From Cristatella mucedo (lineage: Eukaryota > Bryozoa > Phylactolaemata > Cristatellidae), in the NCBI GenBank assembly GCA_009760855.2, contig WPIO01000011.1:2594501-2657500 (forward strand): a DNA stretch of 63,000 nucleotides, given 5' to 3'. Below, piece by piece: positions 1 to 13,046 of the stretch. Under the pieces are notes generated by a model. The model saw only the letters and a program-made list of their open reading frames with translations. It made no database searches and was not told the DNA's origin. Position numbers and translations under genes: made by a program. Positions within the stretch are counted from its first letter, which is position 1. Each line of letters begins with the position of its first letter.

Positions 1-60
1 CGCCGGCACGCTCGTCTAGGTCGGGCTCGGCTCGGCGGAGCGGCGTGCAGAGTCTCGATC

Positions 61-328
61 CTCGTCCTATGTATGTATGTATCTCCGTCCGCAATTCCAC
101 AAAGCCACAAAGACTATGTGGGTGTTACGCATGAGAGTTTTGTATAGCGCAAAGCCAGCCTGAGCTGCTTTTCAGACTTCGTCTCACGAAACAGAGAGAA
201 AGTGGGAAGCACAGCAGAGTCAGGAGAGCAGCTGAGGTAGTGAATAGCATGGAAGCAGCAGCTCAGGACCGCTGAAAAGAATGAGCCCTAGTCGGCAGCA
301 GGAGAGTAGTTGTCATTGCGTAAGAATC
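61..328 (-). mobile_element. LINE family A, 3' end
   Basis: Matches the 3' end of the copy at 3173-5436: GTATGT repeats, then tctccgtccgcaattccacaaag, then the terminal untranslated part. I use 'family A' for a CR1/L2-like LINE whose 3' end carries an ATGT/GTAT tail. Confidence 0.7.
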
Positions 329-590
329 CCTCCCTCCCTCCCTCCCACCCCGATCGCCTTCACCTGTCGCCGTTCTCACGCGATTAGCTGCGGTCGCAAA
401 GCTTCCGCTTCCGGAGCGGAAGCTGCGTAGGTGGCAGCCGGACGTGCGCCAGCAGGTCGCAATCGACTGCTGCTGCACGCGGCTCCCTCCTCCCCTTCCC
501 GCCCGTGTCGGGCCCGCCCCACCCCCTCCACGCACGCGCGCCGCTGCTCGAACTCTCCTCTCGGTACCGACAAAGTGTGCGCGCAGTAGC

Positions 591-1157
591 TGTCTCTGTC
601 TCTCTGTCTCTGTCTCTCTGTCTCTCTGTCTCTCTGTCTCTCTGTCTCTCTGTCTCTCTGTCTCTCTGTCTCTCTGTCTCTCTGTCTCTCTGTCTCTCTG
701 TCTCTCTGTCTCTCTGTCTCTCTGTCTCTCTGTCTCTCTGTCTCTCTGTCTCTCTGTCTCTCTGTCTCTCTGTCTCTGTCTCTCTGTCTCTCTGTCTCTG
801 TCTCTGTCTCTCTGTCTCTGTCTCTCTGTCTCTGTCTCTCTGTCTCTGTCTCTCTGTCTCTGTCTCTCTGTCTCTGTCTCTCTGTCTCTGTCTCTCTGTC
901 TCTGTCTCTCTGTCTCTGTCTCTCTGTCTCTGTCTCTGTCTCTCTGCCTCTGTCTCTGTCTCTCTGTCTCTCTGTCTCTCCGTCTCTCCGTCTCTCCGTC
1001 TCTCCGTCTCTCTGTCTCTCCGTCTCTCTCTCTGTCTCTCCGTCTCTCCGTCTCTCCGTCTCTCCGTCTCTCCGTCTCTCCGTCTCTTCGTCTCTCTGTC
1101 TCTCTGTCTCTCCGTCTCTCTGTCTCTCCGTCTCTTTGCCTCTCTGTCTCTCTCTCT
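591..1157 (+). repeat. CTCTGT/CTCCGT microsatellite, about 570 bp
   Basis: Uninterrupted pyrimidine-rich array of TCTCTG units changing to TCTCCG near 975-1100. Long ORFs here in both directions (Ser/Leu-rich or Arg/Glu/Asp-rich) are artefacts of the repeat. Confidence 0.95.
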
Positions 1158-1594
1158 TGGGCAGAATTTCGCTACCTCGCGAGCGTGCAAAATCTGACTC
1201 GGGCGGCGACGGAAGCAGCGGCCTGAGCTCGGTCACATGCGGCGCGTTGGAAGCAGCGGACTGAGAGCCGAGCCGACGCGAAAGACTCGTGCGAAGCCGA
1301 CACATTTACTCCTCGAGCATCCTCGAGCCGTTTTGAAGCGGCTCTCTCCTAAGAAGCCATGCTGAGCTCAGTCGACGCGCGGCGACGCGAGCGCCGTCGC
1401 GCGGAGCGACTGAGGAGCACTGAGGGGCGCCGCCATGTGCGCCATGTGCGCCGTGTGCGCCGCGAGCCGCCATATGCGCCGCGAGCCGTCGATGCGACTC
1501 GACTCGATGTCGATCGAGTCGATCGACTCGATCGACTCGACTCGACTCGATACGACTCGTCGCGACTCGTCGATGCGGCAAATGCCTTGCCGGA

Positions 1595-1622
1595 GCGACG
1601 GAGCGAGCGCTCGCTCCGTCGC
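1595..1622. repeat. 28-bp perfect palindrome
   Basis: GCGACGGAGCGAGC is followed at once by its reverse complement. Confidence 0.93.
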
Positions 1623-2583
1623 GAGAGGAGCGCTCGCGGGCTATGAGCGCGATGCTTCGAGCGCTTCGGAAGCCGCCGGCGCGGCGGCCGGCGCTCTTCG
1701 GATCTCCAGCGCACTTGCCTTCCGTTTCGAACAGGTTCACGTAGCTGGGACACCGAATGGCCTGAGACGAGCCGGCGGCAGTCGCTGGCCAGCAGCCGAT
1801 CGTGTCCCATTGCGTCGGACAGGGCTGCGGCGACGAAAGGTCTGTGAAGAAAGAAAGAGCCGCCGTTTCATTTCCAGCCGGCGGCTGGAAGGCTGCGAGC
1901 GCGGGTCGCCCGCTCGGCACACTGCCGCCAGCCTCGCCGCCAGCCTCCGTGCGTGCTCGCGCCCCCTCCCCAACCCACTATGGGGAGCGCTGTTGCATTC
2001 GAGGCCACGGGGCACAGTCGCCGCGCGCATCGACGTCAGCGGCGGAGGCGGCGGCAGCGGCGACCAGCATTGTCCGAGCTCGCCGCCGCCGTTCGGTGCC
2101 GAGCGGCGTCAGCGGCTTTGCGCTTGCTCGTCGCACTTGTCGTCGTTTGATGTCGACGTCGCGTTGACGTCGCGCTTGCTCTCGGCGGTCGGTGGACAGT
2201 CGTCGCGTTCTCTACGCCCCTCCCCCTGCCCCGCAAAGCCCCGACCGGTGAAAAGTGCCGGGCGTTCTCCGATTGGCTGGCCCTTCGGCGCCGCTCTGGT
2301 CGGACAGGACGGATGGTCGGACTGTTGTCGGACCTGTGTAGGACGTGCGTCGGCCACCTCGGACCGGTCCGCACCGAGCTGCACGGCCAGCGCGGCGGTT
2401 GCCCCGAGTTGCACCCGACGACGACGATGACGACCCGACGTCACGGGCGTCAAGGCCCCGCGGCTAGCGTGCGGCGCCCAACAAAAGCGCCGCACAAAGG
2501 CGCCTCTTAGCTAAAGTGTGTAGCTGCCGCGTCCGGAGGTGCGAGCCGAACCATCGAGGTCATCGAGGTCATCGCTCTCGCGG

Positions 2584-2619
2584 CGGCTAACGCGTTCGAA
2601 CAATCGAACGCATTAGCCG
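2584..2619. repeat. Hairpin: 16-bp arms, 4-nt loop
   Basis: CGGCTAACGCGTTCGA, loop ACAA, then its reverse complement with one mismatch. Confidence 0.9.
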
Positions 2620-2778
2620 ACGCAACCCGAGAAAGAGAGAGCGAGAGTGCCCGGGAGAGCGAGAGTGCGCTCGGGCTCTCGCTCGGGCATCGTCACCACG
2701 GCGACCAGCGGACGTCGCGAGGCCGCGGCGCGCCGGCGTCCGCGCACGACGGTACGACGGCCTCTTGGCGCATCCGCC

Positions 2779-2823
2779 GACGGAGGAGGCGGCGGCCCTT
2801 TCGCGGCCGCCGCCTCCTCCGTC
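2779..2823. repeat. Hairpin: 19-bp perfect arms, 7-nt loop
   Basis: GACGGAGGAGGCGGCGGCC, loop CTTTCGC, then its exact reverse complement. Confidence 0.93.
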
Positions 2824-3172
2824 AATGGCGCCGCCCTTTCGCGCGCTCCTGGTCTCGTCTGGTCAGCGACGCTCGACCGCTGGCGAGTGCGAAGCGCTTT
2901 CCTAGCGCCCCGCTTTCGCGGCGCTGAGGCTGCGGCCGCGCTGCGTCCGCTGCCTCAGCACGGTACTTTCGGCGGACGCGGCGAAACATTTCGAGCGGAA
3001 GACGCGACGCGCGATTTCCGCTCACGATGAGCCGATGACGAACGAATCGTCGACGAAGACGATGACGACGACGACGCGGGGATCGACACATTGAACGACA
3101 CGCTTCGCTGCTCTTTCAAGCCGATGCGACGATCGAGCGGCGAAACGTATCGCCAATCGTCTGGCAGACGAC

Positions 3173-5436
3173 CATGGCCCTCACTGGTGATGCTATGAAC
3201 ATGACACACAGGAGTGCTCTTGACAGGCTAGCTCCCGTTCATTCTATCCGCGTTCAAAGTCGTGGAGATTCCTTTCAATTTAAAAAGAAACTGCTAAAGA
3301 TGCGCCGGGTTAAGCGCAGGCTTGAACGTCGTTTCAAGAAATCGGGGTCTGATGCAGACCTAGTCAATTTCAAAGACTTCCTTCGAGTTTACACCCGAAA
3401 GCTTATAAAAGCCAGGGCTTCTTTTTTCATTCGAAAGCTGAATTCCTGCCAGTCGGACACTAAACAGATTTATAAGACAGTAAACCATTTACTGGCCAAT
3501 GTTGTGAAGTCTGACTCCCCAGATATTAAGGGCTCAGCCGAAACGTTTTTTGCCTTCTTTACTGAAAAAATTATGCACATTCGTGCCTCCATTAAGCCCC
3601 CTCCGACTATAGCATTTCGCCGGTCCACAACCTGTGACCTTCCTTAAAAAGTTCTCCGAGGTTTCTGCATGCGATGCGGCTACTCTAATAAGGTCTAGCA
3701 AAAGAGCTCGTCTCCTGAAGACCCTATACCCTCATCTCTGTGGTCTTCACTAGCAGACCAACTTAGCTCTACCATAAATAAGATTTGTAATGCTTCTTTG
3801 GGAAAATGGGTCGTCCCCAAGTCCTTCAAATCGGCAATCGTTAGAACCATCCTTAAAAAGCCTGGATTAGACGCAGAGATCCTTGCAAACTATCGTCCAG
3901 TTTCCCTTCTTCCTTTCTTATCAAAGATTCTTGAAAAAATTGTTGCTAAGCAGCTGGTTGAACATATTGAAAAGAATGGAGTGTCAGAAACATTTCAATC
4001 AGGGTTCAAGAGGCAGCACTCCACTGAAACTGCTCTCCTCCGTGTTAGTAATGACTTTCTACGTGGCAATGACGACAGGAATGTCACTGCCCTATCTCTG
4101 CTAGATCTGTCTGCTGCCTTCGACACCATTGATCACGAAGTTCTGCTTGAACGATTGAGAACGATGATTGGTCTGGCAGACAAAGCACTGGCGTGGTTTA
4201 AATAATACTTGTCTGATCGTGTTCAATCCGTGTCGTGTGGGGGTCAGGTCTCACACACGAAAAGGGTCACCTGTGGAGTCCCTCAAGGGTCTGGACTTGG
4301 TCCCTTGCTGTTCTCCATTTAGACACAACCTCTGGGAAAAGTGATTAAGGCACATGGAATAGGATATCACTTCTATGCTGACGATACTAAGTTGTATTTG
4401 TCATTCAAACCGTCGGAATATGCTGCGGCAATTGAGAAACTGAATGCTTGCCTTGCCGATATTCGATCCTGGATGTCGGAAAACTTCCTGAAATTAAATG
4501 ATGATAAAACCGAACTGCTGCTCATAGGACACCCTAATCGTGCGGCTGGATTAAAAGGCTCTTCTAATAGGTGATGCTGTTGTGTGACCATCACCGCGTG
4601 CTCGAAATTTAGGTGTCGTTTTCGACAACTGCCTCAATTTCAAAAGCTTCATTCAGAAGACTGCTTCTGCAGCTAGCCATTACGTCCGGTCCCTATCCAA
4701 GATTAGGAGCTGTCTTCCTCAGTGACTTGCAGAAGATTTAACTAGCTCCTTAGTTCTGTCTCGACTTGGTTATTGCAATTCCCTATTGGCTGGGCTACCA
4801 AAAAAGCGGTTACGCCTCTGCAGCTGACTATGAATATGGCTGCAAGGCTAGTCTTTAAGTCCCAGAAGTTTGAGCACGTGTCTCCTTTGATAAAAGAGCA
4901 AAGATGGATGCCGGTTGACCAACGGATTCAGAGCAAAGTTCTTACGCTGACCCACAAGGCCCGCCACGGCTTGGCTTCTTCGTACCTAGCTGAACTGTTT
5001 CTTCGTACCTAGCTGAACTGTTGCATCAGTTTCAGCCTGTTCGCGCCCTCAGGTCATGTATGGACAATAAATTAGCTGTTCCACTCCTCCGCCTAAAGAC
5101 CGTTGGCGACAGAAGCTTTAGCTCTGCAGGTCCTAGACTGTGGAACTCGCTTCCACAATTATTGCGCAACGACAACTACTCTCCTACTGCCGACTATGGC
5201 ACATTCTTTTCAGCGGTCCTGAGCTGCTACTTCCATGCTACTCACTACCTCAACAGCTCTCCTGACTCTGCTATGCTTCCCACTTTTTCTTTGTTGCGAG
5301 AGACGGTCTGTTGGCTACCGAATGGGTACCGAAAGCCGCTTAGGCTGTGAGTGTGCTAAAAAAAACTCTCCTGCGTAACACCCACATGGTCTTTATGACT
5401 TTGTAGAGTTACAGACGGAGATACATTACATCACAG
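3173..5436 (+). mobile_element. LINE family A, long 5'-truncated copy with reverse transcriptase
   Basis: The open segments are remnants of one protein. 3174-3647 is the region before the RT. 3798-4205 reads [15 protein letters not shown] and DLSAAFDTIDH. 4341-4574 contains the catalytic FYADDTKLYLSF. 4773-5350 contains the C-terminal LKTVGDRSFSSAGPRLWNSL block. Stops at 4203 and 4321 and a 23-bp frameshifting duplication at 4977-5022 make it inactive. It interrupts very CpG-rich DNA on both sides and ends in the family tail near 5436. Confidence 0.85.
4977..5022 (+). repeat. 23-bp tandem duplication inside LINE A
   Basis: TCTTCGTACCTAGCTGAACT plus GTT occurs twice head to tail. As 23 is not a multiple of three, it shifts the frame of the C-terminal part of the LINE protein. 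Confidence 0.9.
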
Positions 5437-7518
5437 ACGCGAGCTCGTCGCATATACTGCGGGAAGAGTCGGCGGAAGGATACCGTAGGGGCGCGTTTCG
5501 CGAAGCGGCGCGGCGCGCTCGCGCCGCGCTGAGAGAAGTCGCCGTGCGGGCGCCACGTTCCTCTCCCTAGAGCAGTTTCGGCGCACGGATGTGGAGCCGA
5601 AGCCAAGCGACAGCGAAGCAGCAGCGTCCGCCCGAAATTTCCGCTTCCCGCTCCGCCCCCAATCCCCGCTCGGCCCGAGGTTTCCCCTCCGCCCGGACGC
5701 GGAGCGCAATCAAGGCTCGCGCACGGTCCAGGGAGGGTTCGGGATATTCGTGGCGCGACCGCCGCAGCGAGCTCGGGAGCCGGCGGCCGCAGGACAGCGC
5801 CTGCCGTGCCGCGGGCGGTCGGCGTTCGCCGCGCGGCGGGCGCCGACCGCTCGCTTACCAGCCTCGTGCTGTGCCGACGCCAGTGACTCTGCGAGCTCGG
5901 TGCAGGCTCGCTCTGCGGACCAGAGCCGAAAAGGCTGGTCGTCGCGGCGTATGTACACAATTTCCTGGAGCGAACAGACGCGCGGCGCGGCCGTCAGTGA
6001 GGCGCGGCCGTCAGTGAGGCACGGCGTCTGCTTGGCGGCGCTCGCAGCTTCCGCGTCGCCGCGTCTGCTTGACGGCGGCGGCGGCGCTCTCATAGGGCTG
6101 CCGCGCTCCTTCTCCGCCGACTTCCAGGCAGGACCGTCGTTCGGCCATATTAACCCTACCAGACGACGGCGGACTAAAACTCCGCTCTATCGACGTCACG
6201 ACGCCGCGAATCGAACGTCGCGTCGTTGGCGCCGCGGGCAGCGGGCGAAAAGCGGCCGCGCGCTCAGACTGGTGAGCGGAGGGAGTATACAGGTCGGCCG
6301 ATTCGGCAGTCTCGCTTGAATAAAGCGCAAAAGCGCCTCTTCAGTGGCCATCACTTTCGTTTCACAGCAAGAAATAGAGGAAGAGTGCCCGCCGCTGCGC
6401 AGGACTCGAGCCTGCCACCTCGAGGTCGCGAAGAGCGAGCACCGTCACTCCAAACCGTAAGACCCCGGAGAGGAGAATCAATGCCCGCGGTGGTGCCGCG
6501 GGAGGTCTAGTCGATCGATACGGGTGCGGTGCCTCTCCTATCGCGGGGACACCACCCTACGACTTCTCGCGGGAAAGGCGCAGCGCCGCCGCAAAACGGC
6601 GTCGCGGCGTGGCCGTCAGATTGTCGCCGGCGTCGCCGACGGGCCGATTGAAGCCGATGCCGATGCCGCGGACGACGAGCGGCCTTGCGCCTCGGCCTTG
6701 CCCAGCGCACTGCGGCGAGCGTCGCGGCATGAACTGCAGGAGCCGATCGATAGGGAGCCACCTCCGCCGGCCGTAGCCGCGTCGTCGCTGGGACGGCGCC
6801 GACACCGAGCGAACCGCACGCGGCCGGCGGCGGCAGGTGTTTTTCGCCCCATGAAGAGACGTCGGAGAAACAGAAACGCGCGGGCTCCTGCGCGAATGCA
6901 GAATTGCAAGACGGACGTGTTTACGACTCCAGCAGCCGCCGTCGCCGTCGCATTTGCGTCGCTTGTTCGTCGCGAATGCGACGCCGGTGATAACATGACT
7001 CACCTGACACTCTGCACGGAGGCCCTTCGACCGGAAGACAGACCGGCGACGACCTTCGCGACCTTCGCGATAGGCCTGCGCGCTGTGGCTGCACGCTGCG
7101 GCCCGCAGCGCGCAGCTGCATTCGGGACAGTCGGGCAGTTGCATCGAGTTAAACCACCGACGCCCGGCTCGTAGGGGATCCACGCAGAGCAGTAGTAGCA
7201 GAGACTCCTAGCACTTTCCCTGCTGCGGCAGCTAACCCCCCCCCCCAACATCCACCCACCCACTCACCACCCGCAGCACAGCGGCCCGCCGGTCGCTTCA
7301 GTCGCGAGTGCAGGAAGTGAGCGCGCGGCTACCACCGCTCACATTTATGTATGCACATTTATTCATGTACTCCTTGCATTTAACCTGGAGGCGCTCTCGG
7401 AAAGAAATGGACTTCGCGGCTGCAGCGCCCGAATGTGTATCCGGGGGCGGCATCGCGGTGCCGCAGCCGCGACGCCTGGATCTGAACCTGCGTCGTCACC
7501 TGCGCCTGAAGCTACCGA

Positions 7519-7562
7519 CCGCGAGCAGCTCTCCGTCGCCTGCGACGGAGAGCTGCTCGCGG
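7519..7562. repeat. Hairpin: 20-bp perfect arms, 4-nt loop
   Basis: The arm at 7519-7538 (starts CCGCGAGCAG) is exactly complementary to 7543-7562, with loop CCTG. Confidence 0.95.
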
Positions 7563-8162
7563 CGTCTTAGCCGCGTGGCCAGCGCCAGCTTGCCGGAAGC
7601 GTTCGCGAACGTCGCGAGCGTCGGCCGGCTCGAAAGAGGCGGCCGACGCTCGCGCTGGCTGCGCACCGCGCACGCACCATTCGCCAGGCCTGCTTATGCG
7701 ACCGCGACTCTCATCGCGGGCCAGCGAAACCAGTTGACGCTTCGACGCGGCTATTAGCGATCGCGCTCGGAAGCGGCTGAGCGAGTGGGAGAGCGAGAAC
7801 TCGCTCACGGAGGCCACGGCTTTATCTCCCAGCCCTCCTTCCGCCCCACACATTGACGGCGCGTGCACCGCTCGCGGCCGCGCCGCGACCGCTGCCTCCG
7901 CAGGAAGTCGCTCGCAGGAGTCACCGCGAGTCGTGCAGGAATGAGCAAACACGCGCGCGTTTGACACGAGATAAAAAAACCTAGCAACACCTTTCTTTGG
8001 CCACCGTGAGAGATATAGTCGCCGCCGCCGCCGCCGCCCTCGACTCGCGAGCGCGAAGCACCACTGCCGCTGTCGAGCCGCGGCCAGAGATCCGCTAAAC
8101 GCGCTGTACGAACGCGATGGCTGCCGAAGTGCGCGCCGCGGCGGTCGCCATGCCGTACTCAC

Positions 8163-8235
8163 GGCCACGCCGGGACGAGCGAAGCCAAACAGGGCGGCGG
8201 CGATGAGCGGCGCCGCCGCCGCCGCCGCGGCGCCC
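8163..8235 (-). CDS. Possible first exon of an unidentified gene (Ala-rich hydrophobic start)
   Basis: From the ATG at 8235 the - strand reads MGAAAAAAAPLIAAALFGFA then RPGVA and meets a perfect donor, gtgagt. The hydrophobic start would suit a signal anchor or mitochondrial leader. I could not find the following exon, and the GCC repeats make chance ORFs likely. Confidence 0.25.
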
Positions 8236-9033
8236 ATGTTCAGACGACGCAGACGAGCGCTACTTTGCATCCAGGCGATCGCTGGTCCTGACTTCGGCCT
8301 CGTACGAGCACGAGAGCCGCTCTTCGTCTGACAGGACGTTGCTCAGGAGGCGCTCTGCAATGCGGAGCGAAGTTCGCGCACTGGCAGAGGAGAGCTCTCG
8401 CCGAATCGCAGGGCGGGCTCCGCCGGAAGCGCGGGCAGCGACCGGCTCGGGCCCGCGAAAGCGCCCGCGCGGCTGCGACTGGGTGGCAGGTGGCGCTGCA
8501 CACAATCGCGCGCGGGGAGACAAAGAGAGCGAGCGGCACTGAGGCGATTGAGAGCGAAAGCGAGAGCGACTGCAACGGATCGAAAAGGAGGCGAAGAGAA
8601 AAGGAAAGACGGACAGGATGACGGAACGCGACGAATGACGGAATGTAAGAGAAGCGGCGGCGGGTGACTGAGACCGGAGCAGGAAGTAAAGCACACGTCG
8701 TACCAGTACACAGGAAGTAAGTAGGGAGCACAAGGTAGAGGTCGGCTGATTCAGCTGGCTTATTTATATGGCGGCAGAAGAGCCGCAGCGGCGGCCCATC
8801 GTCGCCGCCGACGCCCGCAGTGCACGAGCGGACGGAGAGGCGCACGCACGCGTGCGTGGAAGGAAGGAGGCGAGGAAGCTCGTTTATTCGTTCGCTCGAG
8901 ACGACATTGACCTTTCGCCGCCATTTAGAGAGCGATCCCCTGTCGTCAGCCCTGGCGCAGGCAGCGCAGGCGCAGGCGGCGCTGGCCGCATAGCTAGCGC
9001 CGCCTGCGGCCAAAGTGACCTCCGCGAGAATTC

Positions 9034-9118
9034 CACCGGGTCAGCGAACTCCACCGGGTCAGCGAACTCCACCGGGTCAGCGAACTCCACCGGGTCAGCG
9101 AACTCCACCGGGTCAGCG
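9034..9118 (+). repeat. 18-bp minisatellite, about five copies
   Basis: TCCACCGGGTCAGCGAAC repeated head to tail almost without change. As 18 is a multiple of three it stays open in several frames (STGSAN on +, EFADPV on -). Confidence 0.93.
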
Positions 9119-9960
9119 GGACGCGTCGCTGTCGCCGCTGTTCGAGCGACAGCTCGACGGGCCGCCGCATGGATATCTGGCTACGACAGTGCGAGCGCTT
9201 CGAAGTCTCGCCTCCGACGGCCGCACCGTCGTCGAGCCGCCGCCGCCGCCTCCCTCCCAACAGCATCCTGCGACGGCGCGTTAAGTCGCGTCGGGAGCCG
9301 GTCGCCGGCGAAGTACGAACCTCGTTGCGACTAGCGCACGTGGAGCGAGCGAACGCTGCGTGAAGAAGCGCGTGCGACCACGTGCATCCGGCAACGCGCA
9401 GCAACCGGCGACGGGCGACGCGACGGCCCTCCGCCAGTAGCCGGTAGAAAGGCGGCGGCGGCGACGGCGAATGATCGATGGCCAGCTGCGGCGGGGAGGG
9501 GGCGGTGTTGTATTGCGAAAGCCGCCGCCGCCCGCGGGCTCCATCCAATAGGACAGCGAAGGCAGGCTTTCGCTCGCGCGCATGCGCCTTCCGCCGTCGT
9601 AGGCAGCCGGGGCCTCCGGCAGCGGGAGACCGGTTGGCCGCCGCCGCTGCCGGTCGGTCGGTCGGTTGCGCCTAAATGCAGCGGCAGGACCCGGGCGCCT
9701 GAGGCGGTGCACTGACTTCCGATCTCTGCACCGCATTCCCGCTCGCATTCCCATTGCCGGCCTATTGCAGCGCTCGAGCGAGTTTTTCGCGCGAGCGGAG
9801 CGCCAGCTCACAGCGCGACGACTACTGAGCGGTGGACCTTGACCTGCAAGCTCGCGGAGCCCTGCTTGGGCGGTGAGCGCCACTAGAGCGGAGCGCCGCG
9901 ACCGGCGAGGGCCGACATGGCGCTCGCGGCGCGTACTTTCAGGAGCAGCACTTGCGATAC

Positions 9961-10406
9961 GCTGGCGACCACCCGCTACGTTCAATAGGCACTACTTTTA
10001 AAAATGCGGTCGAGACGGTCTGGTGACTATGGGCCGTTCGACCGACCACTGGAGAGCGTCCGGTCGCGTGCTGTGCCAAGCTAATGGATCTGCCAAGCGA
10101 GCCCAGCAGACGCCGCGGCGGCGGCCAACCGGTCTCCTGGTCACATGGTCTCACGTCGCTCAAGCTCTATGCTCAAGCCCCCCCCCCCCCAGCCATCCCC
10201 TCTCCACCGACTACGGGTGAGGTCCACGCGAGCTACTGCCCTCGCTATATAAGCTCCACGATCGGCGATCGCTCCGCGATCTACGGTGGCCTTCGATCTA
10301 TGGCGGCTATAGCGGCTAAAAATGCACGCAAGGCAAATGGCGCAAAGGGCGAAACGTAGTCCGTTCGTTCCGAGAAATATCGCGCCAATTGTTGCGATTT
10401 GAGGCG

Positions 10407-10408
<2 letters not shown>
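9961..10408. other. No feature recognised
   Basis: Mixed-composition DNA with a 10-bp poly(C) at about 10180; nothing coding was supported. Confidence 0.5.
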
Positions 10409-11799
<1,391 letters not shown>

Positions 11800-12085
11800 T
11801 CGGCTTCAATGTAATGATACGCAACCACGTCTGTAATTCCGAAAAGTCAACAAGACTATTTGGGTGTTATGCGGGAGAGTTTTGCATAGCGTACTCACAG
11901 CCTAAGCGGCATTCGGTAGCCAACTGACTTCATCTGACGCAACAAAGTGAAAGTGAGAAGCATAGCCGAGTCAGGAGAGCAGTAAAGGTAGTGCGTGGCA
12001 TGGAGGTAGCATATCGGGACGGCTGGAAAGGATGAGCTATAGTCGGCAGCAGGAGAGTAGTTGTCACCATTGCGGCATTCGCTGT
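11800..12085 (-). mobile_element. LINE family A, 3' end
   Basis: Shows the same order as the other family A 3' ends on the - strand: cgtctgtaattccgaaaag..., tgggtgttatgcgggagag..., down to the SPTADY-encoding part. It is more diverged than the other copies. Confidence 0.65.
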
Positions 12086-12560
12086 ACGGCAGGCAAGTCT
12101 TCACAATTATTCACCACGTTCTTGACTCTCGTCATGGATGAGAGACCTACTTTTCTCGCAACGGCTTCCTAAAGCTATCACTACTTGGTTTTCTCTAGTC
12201 TAAACTACTGTGAGTCCGTATTGGCAGGGAATCCGAAAAAAACATTAATTTAAAACAGTTCGTTATGGATGCTGACTCTATGCTAGTAATGAAATCCCAT
12301 AAAAATTAGTTGCACGCCTCATGCTTAAATCATGGCGCCCGGTTTATCGATGGACAGCTATAGACAAGAGCCGCTATGACCATGGCTCTTCCAAACCTTG
12401 ATGAGAACCTTTACTAGTTTCAACCTCTTCGCGACCGCAGTTTTTCTCAGGAGAATAATTAATCCATTCACCCTTCTTTCACCAACTCGAATGACTTAGG
12501 TATCCCACTCAGCAACTGCAAGTTCCTAAAATGAGGGGCCTGTGGAGAAACTTCGGCACA
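12086..12560 (+). mobile_element. Highly decayed LINE-like stretch
   Basis: 12380-12460 on + still reads like HGLALPNLDENL then FQPLRDRSF, the C-terminal part of family A. The rest is too diverged to align by eye. Confidence 0.35.
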
Positions 12561-13015
12561 ACTAAGTATGTTTTGGATTGTAGTCCTATTGATTAGTGAA
12601 GTTGGTGCCCAGCTGTCTCAATGCACTTATCAGTGCAACATTGTCCAGGATTGGTAGGTATCCGTATATTCGTATGCCCATCTATTCATTGGTGGGGGAT
12701 GCACTGACCACAGATAAGCCACCCAACACCATCACTGATCTAGGCCCAAACTTAATTATGTTTGCAAGGTGGCTTATCATCATATGCTTCGCTTCCTGTG
12801 AGCGTGGTCAATTTATTGCAGCCGACGGAATCCAACTAACCTGTGGCCCAGATTTTCTTGTTGTGTGCTCAGGCCTGAGCGTGATAGGCTTGGTTGATAT
12901 GGTTGATAAGAAAAAGTTGTAGCACAAACCTTCGCGGCGAGAGTGGGGCGAGAGAATGCAGAGCAGCTTAGTTGCTCCAGCTTCAGGTGGTCGGCATCCG
13001 CTGCTGCTGCTGCTG

Positions 13016-13046
<31 letters not shown>

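Larger units (their letters stand above)
1160..3172. other. CpG-dense DNA without a convincing gene
   Basis: Very rich in CG dinucleotides and TCGA/GTCGAC strings (1490-1570). The many overlapping ORFs are Arg/Ala/Ser-rich on all frames, as expected of high GC alone. It holds three strong inverted repeats. It could be an unmethylated regulatory island or exons of an unidentified gene. Confidence 0.6.
5437..9960. other. CpG-dense DNA, continuation
   Basis: Same composition as 1160-3172, so the LINE at 3173-5436 probably interrupted one block. It contains a GCCGCC repeat at 8016-8230, a minisatellite and a 20-bp hairpin. The duplicated GCGCGGCCGTCAGTGAG occurs at about 5990-6022. Apart from the candidate exon at 8163-8235 I see no supported gene. 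Confidence 0.6.

Noticed and set aside
376-1305. Long Arg/Glu/Asp- and Ser/Leu-rich ORFs over 591-1157
   Set aside because: They are translations of a hexanucleotide microsatellite open in all frames, not genes. The same applies at 10316-11227, 30870-32053 and 31564-31881.
1435-2430. 331-codon + strand ORF
   Set aside because: High GC removes stop codons in most frames here; overlapping ORFs of similar length occur on both strands with Arg/Ser/Ala noise and no motif.
4341-4574. Active reverse transcriptase
   Set aside because: The FYADD box is intact but stops at 4203 and 4321 and a later frameshift disrupt the protein, so the element is dead.
7512-8270. 252-codon - strand ORF
   Set aside because: Arg/Ala-rich without any domain. 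Only its first 25 codons up to a perfect donor are kept as a weak exon candidate.
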